Shown in pieces: positions 50,201 to 62,357 of a stretch of DNA of 64,000 bases (positions within the stretch are counted from its first letter, which is position 1; each line of letters begins with the position of its first letter). The position numbers and the translations under genes are program-made. Source of the stretch: Rhea pennata (taxonomy: Eukaryota > Chordata > Aves > Rheiformes > Rheidae). The stretch covers positions 25,464,993 through 25,528,992 of the forward strand of contig NC_084668.1 of assembly GCF_028389875.1 (NCBI RefSeq), written 5' to 3'. The notes beneath the pieces are model-generated. The model made no database searches, was not told the origin of the DNA, and saw only the letters and a list, made by a program, of their open reading frames with translations.

Positions 50201-53200
50201 TAGTTTAAAAAAATGTAAGTGTCTATGGGTCTTCTGTGCTTACTTTATCTTAATTGTCCAAAAGCCATAGATTTACAGTTTATTTCATCATTACAAAGAC
50301 TGACCTGACCTAAGGAAGGGAATAAGAATATTGGCAAAGCTGTAGCCCGCTTGCTGTTAACACCAATGCATGTTATCATGTCACACAACAGGAGCTGTCT
50401 TTGCTGCTGGGCAGTCCCTTCATTACTACCACAGCTGCAGTGTTAGATGCCACAGGGTACAGAGGGCAAGGGAAACCTACCATCCTTCTTATCTCAGTTG
50501 CTGTTGGTGACACATCTGGTCTATAAAAAACAACTGCTAATCCTTTTTATCTGTGTGTGCCAGGAAGCTACATTCACACACGTTTTCAATAGTAAAACGT
50601 GAAGAGGGGAGCTGGTACCTGTTGCCTGACGTTTGGCTTTGTATTCCGTGGAGATGTGTGGCAGTTTGGGCGCAGCGGTAAAAGGGAGAACATTCTTGCA
50701 ATTCCCCAGAAACGCCTAGTGAGAACATCTGTACGTTTTCTCAAATACTAAAGTGGCAGTCTTTAGTGGCATAAGGCTGTACATGTGGTTTCAGTGAGTA
50801 GGAGGAATACCGGCTCACACAGTTACTGATAAATAGAAAATAACATTAGAGAATCTTAACTATTGTCCTGCCTGCATACCTCTGCTTTGTATACAGGTAA
50901 GAGAGAAAAAGTTAAAATGGTGGAGCGTATGTTACATGAGTCAAGTTCTGAAGCTAGTTTAATCCAAAATAGAGAAACATTATCCTGGTCGTTCACAGCC
51001 CTGGTACTTAAGGACTTATAATTTATTCCAAGAACCTAAACAAGCACAAAGGCTGAACCACAAATCTTTGTCACTGACCTTAAAGCCTTGGCCTACAGTG
51101 CCCCTTAGCAGTTTGGGAAGAAGTCATAGAACATCCTAGAACATCCCACTGGCCCTACTCAGTAGCACAGTCCACATCTTGCTAAAATCAGAATCAGTTT
51201 GCCTCAAACATAATAAACTGTTGCCTTAAGAGCTTTTAGAGCTTAAAGAGAAGTTGTATTTACAGATTTTACCATCTTCAGGGAATCTGAAAATTTCTGC
51301 ATAGAATTCAGACTTTTGGTAAAGTCAAAGACAGGTAAGAGCTCAAAGAGCCTCTAAGGCCGCACTGTAAGCTAACTCTTTTTCCCTAGAGAGGAAAGAA
51401 CAATCCTCTCCTGACTCAATATGGGCAGTAAGTAAAAATTACCTCATACAAAGGCATGCAGATGCTATCAATCCATTCCAGCTGCAGCCTGGGTAGTTCA
51501 TCTTTCCTGTTCCGATCAAAAATGGCCTGAATTGAGAAGGGAACAAAACTGTCATGCTTTATTACACCAGAGTATTTTACAGACACATCATCCAGCACTT
51601 TAGAGCTATGATCAAATTCTCACAAACAGAACACTTTGTAAACCATAATCAATCTTTGCAGAAGTGTTCTTACTGCTTCGTCTAGCATGAAAAATAAACT
51701 GTTTATTTTCAATCCTGTTTTGAAATTTGTAGGCTGAATGTATTTAAATTTTATAATTCTGAAATGTAAAGTAGATACCTTTGAGTAGAAATTTCCCTTT
51801 TTTTTTTTTTTGCACAGGGTTTTCCATATCAGCAAAATGAATAGTGAAGGATCTGGGCTAGCTCCCTCCCTCACAATTACAGACCCTTTTTGCAGAACCA
51901 GCCATGTCTGTGAAACCAAAAGTGGGGAACCAACAGTCCAATCTTGGGAGTAGTTACCAGTTTGTTCCTCTGCAGGAACAAACTCAGCTTAATTCATTGC
52001 CTGATGGCCACTCCTGAGAAGAGAGTTACAGAGGCCAAAGTTGATGTTTCACAGGGCAGTGCAGCCACTCTTAAAGGAGATGGAAAAAAAAAGTCATGAA
52101 GAGTGTGAACGTGAGTTTCCTCCATAATCTTAGATTACTTGGGTCCATCAGCTTTCCTTCTACAGGATCTTAGTCTTCCTTTACTGGCTCACTCACACCA
52201 CTCGCCTAATGTCTCTTTTTACTGTGAATATGCTAAGTTTTTACCCTTCCTGTGTTTTCCTATGGTAAGTTTGTTCTTATTCTGGGCCTATCTCCATTAG
52301 GTTTGATAACTTACTTTTCTCAAACATCTCTATCTTCCAGAAATTCAATTACATTATGTTGAATGTCTGGTTGAATTCATATCGTTGTAGCCTGCTGTAT
52401 AGGTATCCCAGTGTATTAAAATAAGACATAGAGATAAGATTCAATGACTAAATCATCTTAAAAAGAGAATCTGGGGTAGGAATTTGGAAAATTCTATGTT
52501 TCATCATGAAACCATTTGAAAACTCCTGTACTTTTCAGACCTTTTAAGCACAGTGTGAGAAAAAAAATCCCCCAGTTATCAGAAAAAATATCACATTATT
52601 TTACTGACAACTCTCTTCTCTATCTTAGCTAACTACAAGCAATAGCTATTTACGTGACTTTGTCATAGGGGTATGTCACAAAATACATCAGCAACTGATC
52701 TTGTTTAAAAATTCCTCCTTATTAATATGGTGAAATTCCGCACATGATTTTTATCCTTAGATGTCGGATGTTAGAACTGATAAATTTTGTTTTTAATTAC
52801 TGGTCTAATCTCCAATGTAAAACACTTCACATGTCACTTAACTGGACTCTTGGAAACTGAAGGGCCAAACAGGGAGAAAAAAATCCTCCATTTATATTGC
52901 TTCAAAGCATGCCAAACATAGGCCCCAAATGATTGTATTCCTTGGTGTAAACTGAAGAGCCCAAAGGAGGAGTGAGAGGGCTCCTTTGATGGAGAAAGTG
53001 CTTAAGATACAATACAATAGCAATACGTTCTTCTTCCCCACCTATCTAGGCTGTTGGATGCAGATTTTCAAAAGATGTGGGGAACCCGGCAGAAAGCTCT
53101 GGCTTTGGTCTTTCTCTGCACTTCTACCAAGTCCACAGTATGACTAAAATGTAAGCTGTAATAGCACACTTCAAATAATTCACAAGATTTCTAGACCAGG

Positions 53201-56200
53201 GCCATTTGCATTGGAAATCATTGCTACTTGAAGACAGTAACATTAATGTACATGCTGAAAAAAATTACTTGTATGTTTTATTAGCACGAGGAACACACTT
53301 TTTAACTTTTATCTACATGGTAGGAAAGGCACACATTATGAGGAAAGGAAATTGCAGTTACTCAGGGCTAGAACTGGTCCCAGAATTGTTAGTGCTGTGA
53401 CTGATTGATTATTGTGCTACTGGATTTTAGCTACTCTTTTACTGAGAAGATGTATGCATGGAACAACCACACAGAAATCCATTAATTTCCCAAGCTATGA
53501 TAGTGTACGAGTGGAAAGCCATTTATTGTAATTGAGTCTTGTTTACTTCAAACTGATTAACTTTTTTGACTTCATTGTATCTCCACAGGGAGTATGCTCA
53601 TGTGCAAATACTACCAACGTGAGAACCAGTCTGAACCAATGGGACATATTTTTAGAAGCATAAACATATTTGTCAATGGCTTGTAAGTTAAATTCTTTAG
53701 AAAACTTTCTAGTTTCCTCTCTCCTGTTTTATCCAGATAATGGTTTGCCAACATTTTGAGGTGTTTAATCTGGATAAGGCTTTCTCTTCAAATCATTCAC
53801 TGAAAATCTTCACAAAAGTCTTCTTCCTCTTAGTTTTTGTTTGACACTTTATACTCATCTGCCTATCCTTCACTTAACACCAGAGTGTTACATTTAGTTG
53901 CATATCTGCAAAAATGCCTTTTCAGCATTTGATATATTAAATAACACAAATAGCAGATGGCTGCAGCATAAAGTAAACCTGAAATTTTTTATTTCTTTAA
54001 CTGTCTGGTGATTTTTTGTTTGAATGTTGTACATTAGAAATAATACTTGTTGCTTTAGAAAACTGACAGGCAAAACAGCTTTGGGAATAGGTATAGAAGA
54101 TGGAGAGAAGGGCTTAATGCAATTATAATTGAGTTGACTGGAGAACTCTGTATCTGGCTGTAAATGCACCTCCTTGTTGGACAGAGCTTTTATTTATTCC
54201 AAGATATTTCTCTCCATAGAAAATATAGTTTGTTTTCCTGAATAAATGCAGTATTTTTTTATACTATCCAAGTAGGTAGCTATTTCAAAAGTGATAAAAA
54301 CTTACTGAAGGAGTGAGTTTGAGTTCAGATCTTTCTCTGTCTCCTTGTTCAAAGAACTCACTGGTTACCAGTTCAGCTGCCTAAAACATAAATCATGATA
54401 AAGATTAGAGTTCTTGTTACATAATTTTTAGGGTCACGAGTTGTCACTCAGGCCATGACTTTAGCCTATGCTTAACTATAAACAGGTTAATAGCCCCGCT
54501 TACATTACTGATGTTTGTAAACCTTTCAGAACTGAGCATACAGTGGATATAGATAGCCATACCCACCTACAAGCATGTTTTTGTCATCTGTTGATATAGA
54601 ACTTGGGGAATTACATTGCAGTGTGGAGGTAATGCTCATTGCAGTTCCTTGTAACTTATTCAAATATTAAGAAAGGAATGGAGAAGTATAGTTTCTTGTT
54701 GGCATATATAATTATCTCTGTACAAATGCTTTGTAAGGTGTGCAAGAGCTCTCTGGGTATTTACAGGCTGTTACCTTATTGAACAACTTCTCTTGCTAAG
54801 GAAAATTAAGTAGCCTCTGTTGCCAGATTTAACATGAGATCATGAAAGGTTTTTTCCACCATGCTTTTTTTCTGTGACAGTCATCACTATAGGACCTGAA
54901 CATCTGAACATAAACTCAGATTATGATTATCATATTGGATTAAACAAAAGTACTGGAGGGATGGAAGGTGGCATGTGTCTTTCTGATTTTTGTGAATGAA
55001 GATACTATTCTATTCAGTAGAGGTTTATGCTTCTTGGAGGAATGAGATTTAAAAACAATAGTTGTAGAAACAACAGGAGTTTCAAGAAGTCACCCAGTGA
55101 GCAATCCTGACATAGTAGCCTAAACAAGTTATACTATTTCCCATATATGGGGCCTTAGAAGGTATGTGCACGTGACATTTAAGATGCAACAAAAGAAAAC
55201 TTATCCACTGAAGGTGGCATCTACTGTATTTCCTGTCATGCCTGCTTATTGTTTTCAAGTGCACTGATGGAAAATGATTTCATAATACCATGGCTCAACA
55301 GGGTTCTCTCATAAAATCTCAACATTTCTTGGTTCAGCAATTACCTGGTAGTTAACATTCACAAATTCTAAGCTTGCTACAATTGAAATAGGGAGTCTCA
55401 AAATAAATTAGAAGTAGGTGAAGTGATGTTATAAAATACTCTTAAATCTTCAGCCAGGCTTCCACACAGTTTGGAACTTTATAATGTATGAAATCCCAGC
55501 ACACTAAAAAATTCTGGATCAATACTCCAGATGGATGAATAATATAACAACTTAGCAGCAATTAAGGGTTTGCCAAGTGTGTTCTATAAAATAATCAAGA
55601 TATATTCTCACCCCTGTCTCACTGCTCTTCTCATCCTGTTCTCCTTGTGTCTCTTTCCCTCTTCTTTTGTCTATTTCTATCTTGTTTTCTGAAAGTTTGC
55701 CTTTGTAAATTTATCTTTATTCCATTTGATTCATATATTTCAATTTCTTTCTCTCTCACTTCTCATGTTCTTTTCCTTTAGACACAGTTGAGGTCCAGAT
55801 ATTATTCCTGCTTTCTCTCTGTGGACTTTTTGGCTTCTCTGCTAAACCAGATAATGCTTCAATCAGTCCCAGACTGGACTTTTCAACATGAAGTAAACTT
55901 GTACATGAGGCTGCCGAGGAATTTTCAGCAAACTTTGAAACTGGTAAGAGTAAAAGACAGTTTGCCAGAGGCTTCAGCACTGACTTAGCACCATAGCACA
56001 AAGATTCACACCATGGAAAGCAAATTCTTCCTAACATTTTGGCTGTCAAAGAAAACTGAGGGGCTAATTGGGTTAAAGAGATAAATAGGAGGAATTCCAT
56101 ATACCACAGCTGTGGTTAGGTGGTACTGGAAAGACTTGTGCCTCTTTTTCCCACTGTAGGATAACAACATACTGCCTAATTTCTGTGAGAAGTAATCATA

Positions 56201-59200
56201 TTCTGGCTAAGTAGAATAACAGCCTTAGAAGGTCTATTCTCACAGTCTGCTTATAAAAGCAAAATATATTCATTTGATAAAACTGCAAGCTGAGCTGAAG
56301 CCCTTACCACATGAATGCTTTTTGCCCGAGTTAATGTGCGTGTACTACTGCAAAAGCGTGCAAGTCCTTTTCAGCTTCTACCACCTTCCTTGACTTTCTC
56401 CAGAAACTCTGGTTACACTAGTCTTGTCTAGCTTCGCTTCTTCACCCCCCCCTTTTTTTTAAACAATTACTTTGCCATTAAGCCAGTCAAATTCCTGACA
56501 GCTTCTTACCTACACTGAACTGCACTGGTGTATTTTCTATTTGCTTGTTGATGCTGTATAGTCCTCCAAAACCCCAGTTCCCAACATAGCCTGCCTTCTG
56601 CCTATTTGTTCTGGACCTGAAGACAGGACAGAGTATTATTAGCATAGGAAAGAAGAAATATTAATGATGGATGTTGAGTAAGGAAAGATGCCTGAAAGTG
56701 GGAAAATCATACAGTAATGGACAAGACTCTTGGAATGAGCCTTGGTCTCGCAAGACAACAGCTTGCTTTCTCGCATTTTAGTTGCTTGCTGTAGCAAATG
56801 CTACAAGACCTGAGTATTATGTATACTCGGGGCCTAATCAGCAGCAAAAGCCAGAGTTTTTGCTCACTTCTAAATACAGGATGCTAAATAAGGCTCTGTA
56901 CTGCACTTGCAGTGTTCCCATCACTGTTAAGCTAATTAGCACATTTCTCTTATAAAAACCAAAGATTTGATGTTAATCAACGTCTGCAGATCATCTGCTG
57001 GTGTTTTTGCTTTAGGGAAGATTCTGCCACTGCCATGTACACTACAAAGGAAAGCTTTGGGACAAACCAAGCAAGCAAAACTACATATGCCTAACACTTT
57101 TTTTTTTTTTAATCTATCCATTTTTAAATACAGATTTAAAGGGTTTGTAAGAGGGGAAGAAGCTATAAAACTAGATCTCTTCAGGTGCCTACATACTGCT
57201 CCAGCAGCATGTGCAAATGAACAGATTTTGCAATAAACCATTTCTTGCAGAAACCCCCTGCTATTTTTTTTTTTTAACAGCATTAACACTGCTGTAAATT
57301 GATTCCAGTTTTGCTCCCTTGTAAGACAGGGCCCTGGGAATATTGTCCCACCAGTCCCGCCTCTTCCCAGCCCTGCTATTAATCATGACTTGCCTGTCTT
57401 GAAATCTCCCACGGTTTGGTCACAGCTCCAAGGTCACAGGCTGTCATTAGCATTGATCTGAAAAACAGAAATGAACAATACAAGCTGAATCAACCTTTGT
57501 TGGATTTCTAAACAACTCTGTTCTGGATGCATAAATAAATAATACATATATAAAATGTCAGTCCTGGCACCTCCTTTTCCTCCAGGAAAGAATGACATGT
57601 TTGAAATCTCAGCCATCAGTGTTGCTTTTACATCACAATTGTGCCTAGGAAGCCTAATCTATTGCAGGTCATCAGAAGACGAATTTGGTACTGTGCTCTG
57701 CTCACTAGAAAAGAAATGGTATTGCAAGAGAGTAGTTGCTAATTTTGCAGTGCTCCTAATACTATTTATATTAATTTAGATTATATAACTGAAAAGCATG
57801 TGCTTCACATAATATAAGTAAGGGTATTTAGTTATATAATAATACCTGAAAACTGGATTAATTTATTTGCCTATTTGTAAGTGACTGCTGTAGCAAGAGA
57901 ACCTATAATCATAAGAGGCATCCCAGACACTGTTTAAGCAGTTTCTACTGCTCATCTGCAATAAAAAATTAAAATTTATTATATGAGCTATACTGTTCCA
58001 CTGTAGTTTAATACCTGGCTACAACCATGTTTTATATGCATTAGAAGAAAGAAACCATTCAACTGTAGAAAGCGTTTATGTACAGCACATGATGCAGATA
58101 AAAGTCTGAGAAAGTTTAAATGAAGAACAAGGGCACTGAAAATGAAGCATCAAATATATTGCCCAAATCTGAAATTACGGATGGGTGAAATGATATGGGA
58201 AATAGAAAATGGCCAATATTTCAGTCAAAAGACCAAGAAGAAACACAATTTTAATGAAATTTCAGATAAATTGAGACATTACCAGACATGCATACGCAAA
58301 TGCATACATTTTAGTGTCTCAAAAGTGGGGTATACCCAAACCACCCACAATGTCTGAGGTTTCTTACAGTGTGCATGTCCAGATCATTCTTGAAGGCTAG
58401 AAGAGTACAGAGTACAGTGTAAATGTACAGTGTATCTGTAAATTCTCAGATACAGACTAGGAGAGAGAAACTTGGGCAATGAAAGTAAACAGTTGAGGGA
58501 GGAAAGAGAAATGGGCAGGCAAGAAGGGTCCTCGAGTCCTGAGGCAGAATATTGGTGCTTTCTGGAGAAAGAATGGAAGGGCTGAGAGGTAACTGGTGAG
58601 GCTGAAAGGAAGAAAACATGGCAGAGAAAGTGAAGGCAGAAACAGGAATGGAAAAGGTGAGGTCATACTGATTCCTTTCATGCTCATTTCTGGTTTCAAA
58701 ATGTTTAGAAATCACCTGCTTATTCTAAAATGAGCTACCTTTTCTTGTTACTGCAGTCTTCTCTCCCTGACATACGAAATCCTTCAAACAAATAAAGCTA
58801 CACCGTGAAATAACCAGAAAGCAAGAAATAATGGTGCTCACCGAAATACTTCTCGATGGTCTTTTATATTCCAGTCATAACCACCTTTACTGACAAGTTC
58901 AAAAAACTCAGTTCTCTTCCTGCAGCAAAACAGATCATCAGAGAAGGCAGCAGACACTTCCAGGGTAGCGCAGCAGCAGAAACACTGTTCTCTCGACAAC
59001 ACGAAATCCTCACACCCCATGCGTTATTATTAAAGATATTACACTGACAGTCCATTTAAGCAAAACATGCTAATTTCCAACCACATTCTATAAATGTCTG
59101 TCATCAACATCAGAGCTGCCTGGTAGAAGAGATACTGTATTTATGGTCTCCAAAGATAAGGAAATAAAGTATACCAAAATGTTCAGTCTTCCATGGAAGC

Positions 59201-62200
59201 ATGAAATAGTTGACTACAGCAGGACAGACAAGACAGTAGCAATGCCCCTGGAATATGCCCACTTGTCTTTACTTGTCCTTGCAAAATGCTTTTTTATTTT
59301 TTTTTTTAGAAAACCTCTACATACTGAAGGGTGGTTTTTCAGAGAGATCTAAATACTGCTGTATTTGTATTCCAACATATGGAAGAGAACACTGAGACAC
59401 AGGAGTTGCAGATGTCACAGTGAGTTAGTAACTATCATCAACTAGAAACTAGGTCACTCTGTTTGCTCGCATACTTTGTCTTCTGTAAGATCTTACCTAC
59501 TTTTTCAAAGTCTGATAAAATGAGTTAGAACATGTTAACACTTGTTTGGAGCCTTTAAATATCAAAATTTGGACTTAACATAATTTTCTGTGGCAACACA
59601 CTGTAAAATTGGGTAATTCTTTCATTCTGAAGTCATGGTACTTTGGGGCAGTTCATATATTATTGGACGCAAAGCAAGCAACAATTTTTAAGTTGAAAGC
59701 TCAGGAAAGTGACATTTTAGACACTTCAAACATTTAAATTTGGATTATAGAGATCCATAAACAGTAACAGAAAATGTAGGTGCGTCTCAAGGCTTTATGT
59801 TAAGATAAACATTTTTAAATAAGAATTTGCTTTGAAATCTACAGAAATGGATGGAGAAACAGCAGTCTTAACTGCTGTTAACTGCTCTTAACTCTTAACT
59901 CTTATAAGGAATTTCCAGGAAAGAAAAGGGTCGATCTAATGAAAGCAGCCACGTATAAGGGAACAATTTAGTATTTCCTATAGGCTGCTTCTGTATTATC
60001 TATTATCTATGTATTATCTACAAGCATCATTTAAAGTTATCTACTAAAATCAAGTATATTTTCCACATCTGATCTTTCACTGAAAGTCATCTTTTTATTT
60101 ATTTAGAGAAAAGCAGTACCCTGAGAAGGTCACACAGGTCTTGCTGTGCCTGGAGTTTGATTGCTGTCCTAGCTGCATTAGTTTTAGGCATTCTAAGAAT
60201 ACAAATATGAAAATTTTCTTCTCTACAAAAACAGATACTAAACTGAAAATCAAGCCTGAGTAGCAAGGTATTTGCATGGTAACATCTGTTCACATAGGGT
60301 GTCTCTTATAGGTGTAGATCATCATTTCTGGGAAACGATTTTCATTCATGTTTGGAAGTACAGTAGCGTAACAGTGTCCTGATTAATGACTCGTAACAAA
60401 AGGAGAAAAAAAGATAACTTATTTGCAGACTTCTAAGTAAAGAGGCTTCATTTGCTAAAAGATTTCTGATTCATGTGGCACATAAAAATCAGTTTTGCAA
60501 GCCAGGGAAGAATCATCCTGAAATTCAGCTGATGTCCCTTTTTGGAGATTATTTTGCTGCATTAAAGACTAAAAAAACCACTCAATCTTGTAGTTTTTCA
60601 ATGAAAGGAAGGCAGGAGAGAAAGCTCTATCACCTTTCAGTCTGTACTGGGTTTCCTTCTGAGATACTGCCACTAGCCCTAAGAGAGAGCTTCCTGCTCT
60701 TCCAAGAGCTGCAGAAGATGCCTCCCATAGAGAGGGATCTCTCACAACCAGTTGCACAAAACAATTCCGCAGCTCTTGTTATTTGTGTTTAGACAAGAGA
60801 ATCCATACTGAAATCACACTGTAGTTCTTGTATTTCATGTAAAGCTGTTAACAATTTCAATTGTTATTACTCCTAAAAACTACAAGCAATCTTAGCGGAC
60901 AGTTTCAGAAAGAGTATGTTGAAAGAATGTTATTTTTCCTGCTTCAGATTTTTATGGTAAATTATAAGCAGGATTTCATAAACTACTCTTAGAAGTCATT
61001 CATAATAACACTATTAATTAAAAACATTCTTATTAAAGCTTCTGTGAGAATAGACTTACAGGAAGTAAAGACCATCAGTGTCTCAATTATTGCGTGTATT
61101 GTTAGGAAAGAGTCCTTGACACTAATCAAATACTGAGAAAAATCAACACAGCTCACATTGCACCATCGCTGTTATTACCCAGCTGAAGACACACTGTTAA
61201 TATAGATAGATGAACAGAATACAAAGTAGAGACTTTGCCTAAAGTTTTCTGGAAACTTTCTGGAAACCATCAGTACTCAGGATGGAGAAAATCTGTATTT
61301 CCTCTCATAAAAGTTAAGAAAACAATACTAAATGCTGTAGTGTCACAATGTAGCATTGGACAAGATACAATGCTAATGAAAATCAAGCCATTTCTTACAG
61401 CACAAAAATTCCTAAGGATGAAATGCTATCAAGTCTGGGAAGGTAGTACACAAAACTGCACACACTGCACTTCTCTCAGCAAATCAGTCACATACACATG
61501 CTACAGAACGTGATTCCAAAAGTGTAATGTCACCACAACACTTCAGCTCCTCCAACCGCAGGCATATTTGCATGCGTTCTCTCTGTGAATATTTTGAAAT
61601 TATTAACAGTATTAGGGAAAAAAAAAGCACCAATTTGAAGATTACTTGGAGACTTGATATGCAAACAAGGAAAGTGAGGAAAACTTTGAGAAATATCCTA
61701 TCATACTTCTACAGAGACACCCTCATCTGATGCAGACTGGCATAGTTTGTCTTCAAAGCAGCAGCATGTACTTTCACTACCTCAGCATCTGGCTCTGTAA
61801 TTAAATATAGTATGTTTTTTAGCATAGGTCTGTGTACCACTGTAGATTTGAAGCTCAGAAATGGTGGAAAAAATTATAAAACACTCTTGATTTTCTGAAC
61901 AAGGAAATTATCACAGGAAGTTAAGCCTAATAAAGGAAACTGGAGAAATTATCACAGAAGGGACAGAGGAATTACAGGGCTGCGCTGTAGCTGATTCCTG
62001 GGATTGTCTTGAAGTATCAGCCTATGACGTCACTTGCCTTTTGTTGATACAAACATGCTATGCTTTAAAGCAAAACTTATTTGGACACTTGAGATATTTC
62101 TATTAGCCTAAGATATACTAAGTATTACACTAAATCTCTTCAACCACAGCTGAACACTAATTTCTCATATTATGTATCCTTATTGGGATTTAATAGGTCA

Positions 62201-62357
62201 TTAGAGAATGTTCTTCGAATTTTCATTTGTCAAATACAAAAAATGCCAATACTTACTCAAAATACAGAGTGAGGTCTGTTGCCAATATCGATTGCTTTAG
62301 AAGCTGCATAAGGTCACTGTAGTCCTTAGAGGACAAGTTAGCAAAGATGTTGTGACC
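38076..62357 (-). CDS. PDE11A: PDE11A, C-terminal six exons (partial gene)
   Basis: Six exons in order from the right (62357-62257, 58919-58842, 57457-57394, 54380-54306, 51526-51443, 38237-38076) join with consistent phases into 187 residues plus stop. They match the C-terminal part of the PDE11A catalytic domain and its tail. PDE11A is a dual-specificity 3',5'-cyclic nucleotide phosphodiesterase that hydrolyses cAMP and cGMP; its N-terminal GAF domains lie outside the window. Diagnostic segments are TACDLGAVTKPWEI with the metal-ligand Asp, PRLQLEWIDSIC with the invariant Gln and the Trp of the nucleotide clamp, and LKPMLDSVAVNRGKW near the end. The Trp, rather than the PDE5-type Phe, and the tail identify PDE11A within the PDE5/6/11 group. 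The catalytic HD motifs and GAF domains must be encoded beyond 64,000. Confidence 0.95.
38429..38653 (-). other. Unexplained 74-codon ORF in the last PDE11A intron
   Basis: An ATG-to-stop frame encodes 74 residues including VQLAIHLVDLLLIDTSNQIA and then SGICGDASEV. The codon mix looks protein-like (several CTG, GTG, GAC, GCC). Inside it, TTATTTCAG (acceptor-like) precedes and GTAAGG (donor-like) follows a segment of roughly 95 bp. I do not recognise the family. It could be an alternative PDE11A-locus exon, the remnant of an unrelated gene, or chance. Confidence 0.25.
39472..39564. repeat. Relic of a palindromic repeat, arms clearly visible
   Basis: The left arm ATGGCCTGATTTTAAGATGT and the reverse complement of the right arm, ATGGCATGATTTTTAGAAGT, are nearly the same; each is followed by GCTGA. 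The centre holds GTTGACTTCAGTAGG. It lies in the last PDE11A intron. Confidence 0.65.
40700..41520. promoter_or_regulatory. AT-rich block dense in homeodomain-type cores, candidate enhancer
   Basis: TAATTA-like cores recur, for example GGTTAATTAATACC near 40849, CAATTAATTC near 40938, TTTTAATTAAACC near 41154, and AATTA/TAATT at about 41284, 41322 and 41460. No repeat family was recognised. This is a pattern often seen in conserved noncoding enhancers; conservation could not be tested. Confidence 0.25.
45117..45137. repeat. Short (CAA)n repeat
   Basis: Five or so CAA units ending in As, within the last PDE11A intron. Confidence 0.85.
51443..51526 (-). CDS. PDE11A: PDE11A exon 5 of 6 in window, invariant Gln and Trp clamp
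   Basis: This 84-bp, phase-0 exon encodes 28 residues beginning AIFDRNRKDELPRLQLEWID and ending CMPLYE, between a CAATTCAG acceptor and a GTAATT donor. The Gln of LQLEW is the purine-selective glutamine of phosphodiesterases. The Trp three residues on is the PDE11A counterpart of the PDE5 Phe that clamps the nucleotide. Confidence 0.96.
51527..54305 (-). other. PDE11A: PDE11A intron, 2.8 kb
   Basis: GTAAGT donor and TTCAG acceptor. No internal feature recognised. Confidence 0.93.
54306..54380 (-). CDS. PDE11A: PDE11A exon 4 of 6 in window (AAELVTSEFFEQGDRER...)
   Basis: This 75-bp, phase-0 exon has 25 codons, between a TTTTAG acceptor and a GTAAGT donor. It encodes AAELVTSEFFEQGDRERSEL and then KLTPS. 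FFEQGDRE is a signature of the PDE5/6/11 catalytic domain. The first Ala replaces the Val I recall in the human protein. Confidence 0.95.
54381..57393 (-). other. PDE11A: PDE11A intron, 3.0 kb, GC-AG type
   Basis: The donor reads GCAAGT after CAG and the acceptor is TTTTAG. No internal gene seen. Confidence 0.92.
57394..57457 (-). CDS. PDE11A: PDE11A exon 3 of 6 in window, catalytic Asp, GC donor
   Basis: This 64-bp exon follows a TTTTTCAG acceptor. Its first base completes Arg, then SMLMTACDLGAVTKPWEI and SRQ. The Asp of TACDL is the conserved metal ligand of class I phosphodiesterases. The donor is CAG|GCAAGT, a GC-AG intron. The nearest alternative GT, four bases on, would put a stop codon at the next junction, so the GC site is the only one that keeps the frame. 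Confidence 0.93.
57458..58841 (-). other. PDE11A: PDE11A intron, 1.4 kb
   Basis: GTGAGC donor and TTTTTCAG acceptor; interrupts an Arg codon after two bases. Confidence 0.93.
58842..58919 (-). CDS. PDE11A: PDE11A exon 2 of 6 in window (KRTEFFELVSKG...)
   Basis: This 78-bp exon follows a TTTGCTGCAG acceptor. It supplies the last base of the Glu codon, then KRTEFFELVSKGGYDWNI and on to REVF. It ends with CG of an Arg codon at a GTGAGC donor. RTEFFELVSKG and YDWNIK are characteristic of PDE11A. Confidence 0.95.
58920..62256 (-). other. PDE11A: PDE11A intron, 3.3 kb
   Basis: GTAAGT donor and GCTGCAG acceptor; interrupts a Glu codon after two bases. Confidence 0.93.
62257..62357 (-). CDS. PDE11A: PDE11A exon 1 of 6 in window (GHNIFANL...TLYF)
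   Basis: This 101-bp exon starts in phase 0 after a TATAG acceptor and ends after two bases of a codon (GA) at a GTAAGT donor. It encodes 33 full residues starting GHNIFANLSSKDYSDLMQ and ending ATDLTLYF. The split codon becomes Glu with the next exon. This is part of the helical catalytic core before the metal-ligand Asp. Confidence 0.95.

Larger units (their letters stand above)
38238..51442 (-). other. PDE11A: Last intron of PDE11A (13.2 kb)
   Basis: Bounded by a GTAATT donor at 51442 and a TTCCAG acceptor ending at 38238. Contains the unexplained ORF, one palindromic relic and the TAATTA-rich block. Confidence 0.93.
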
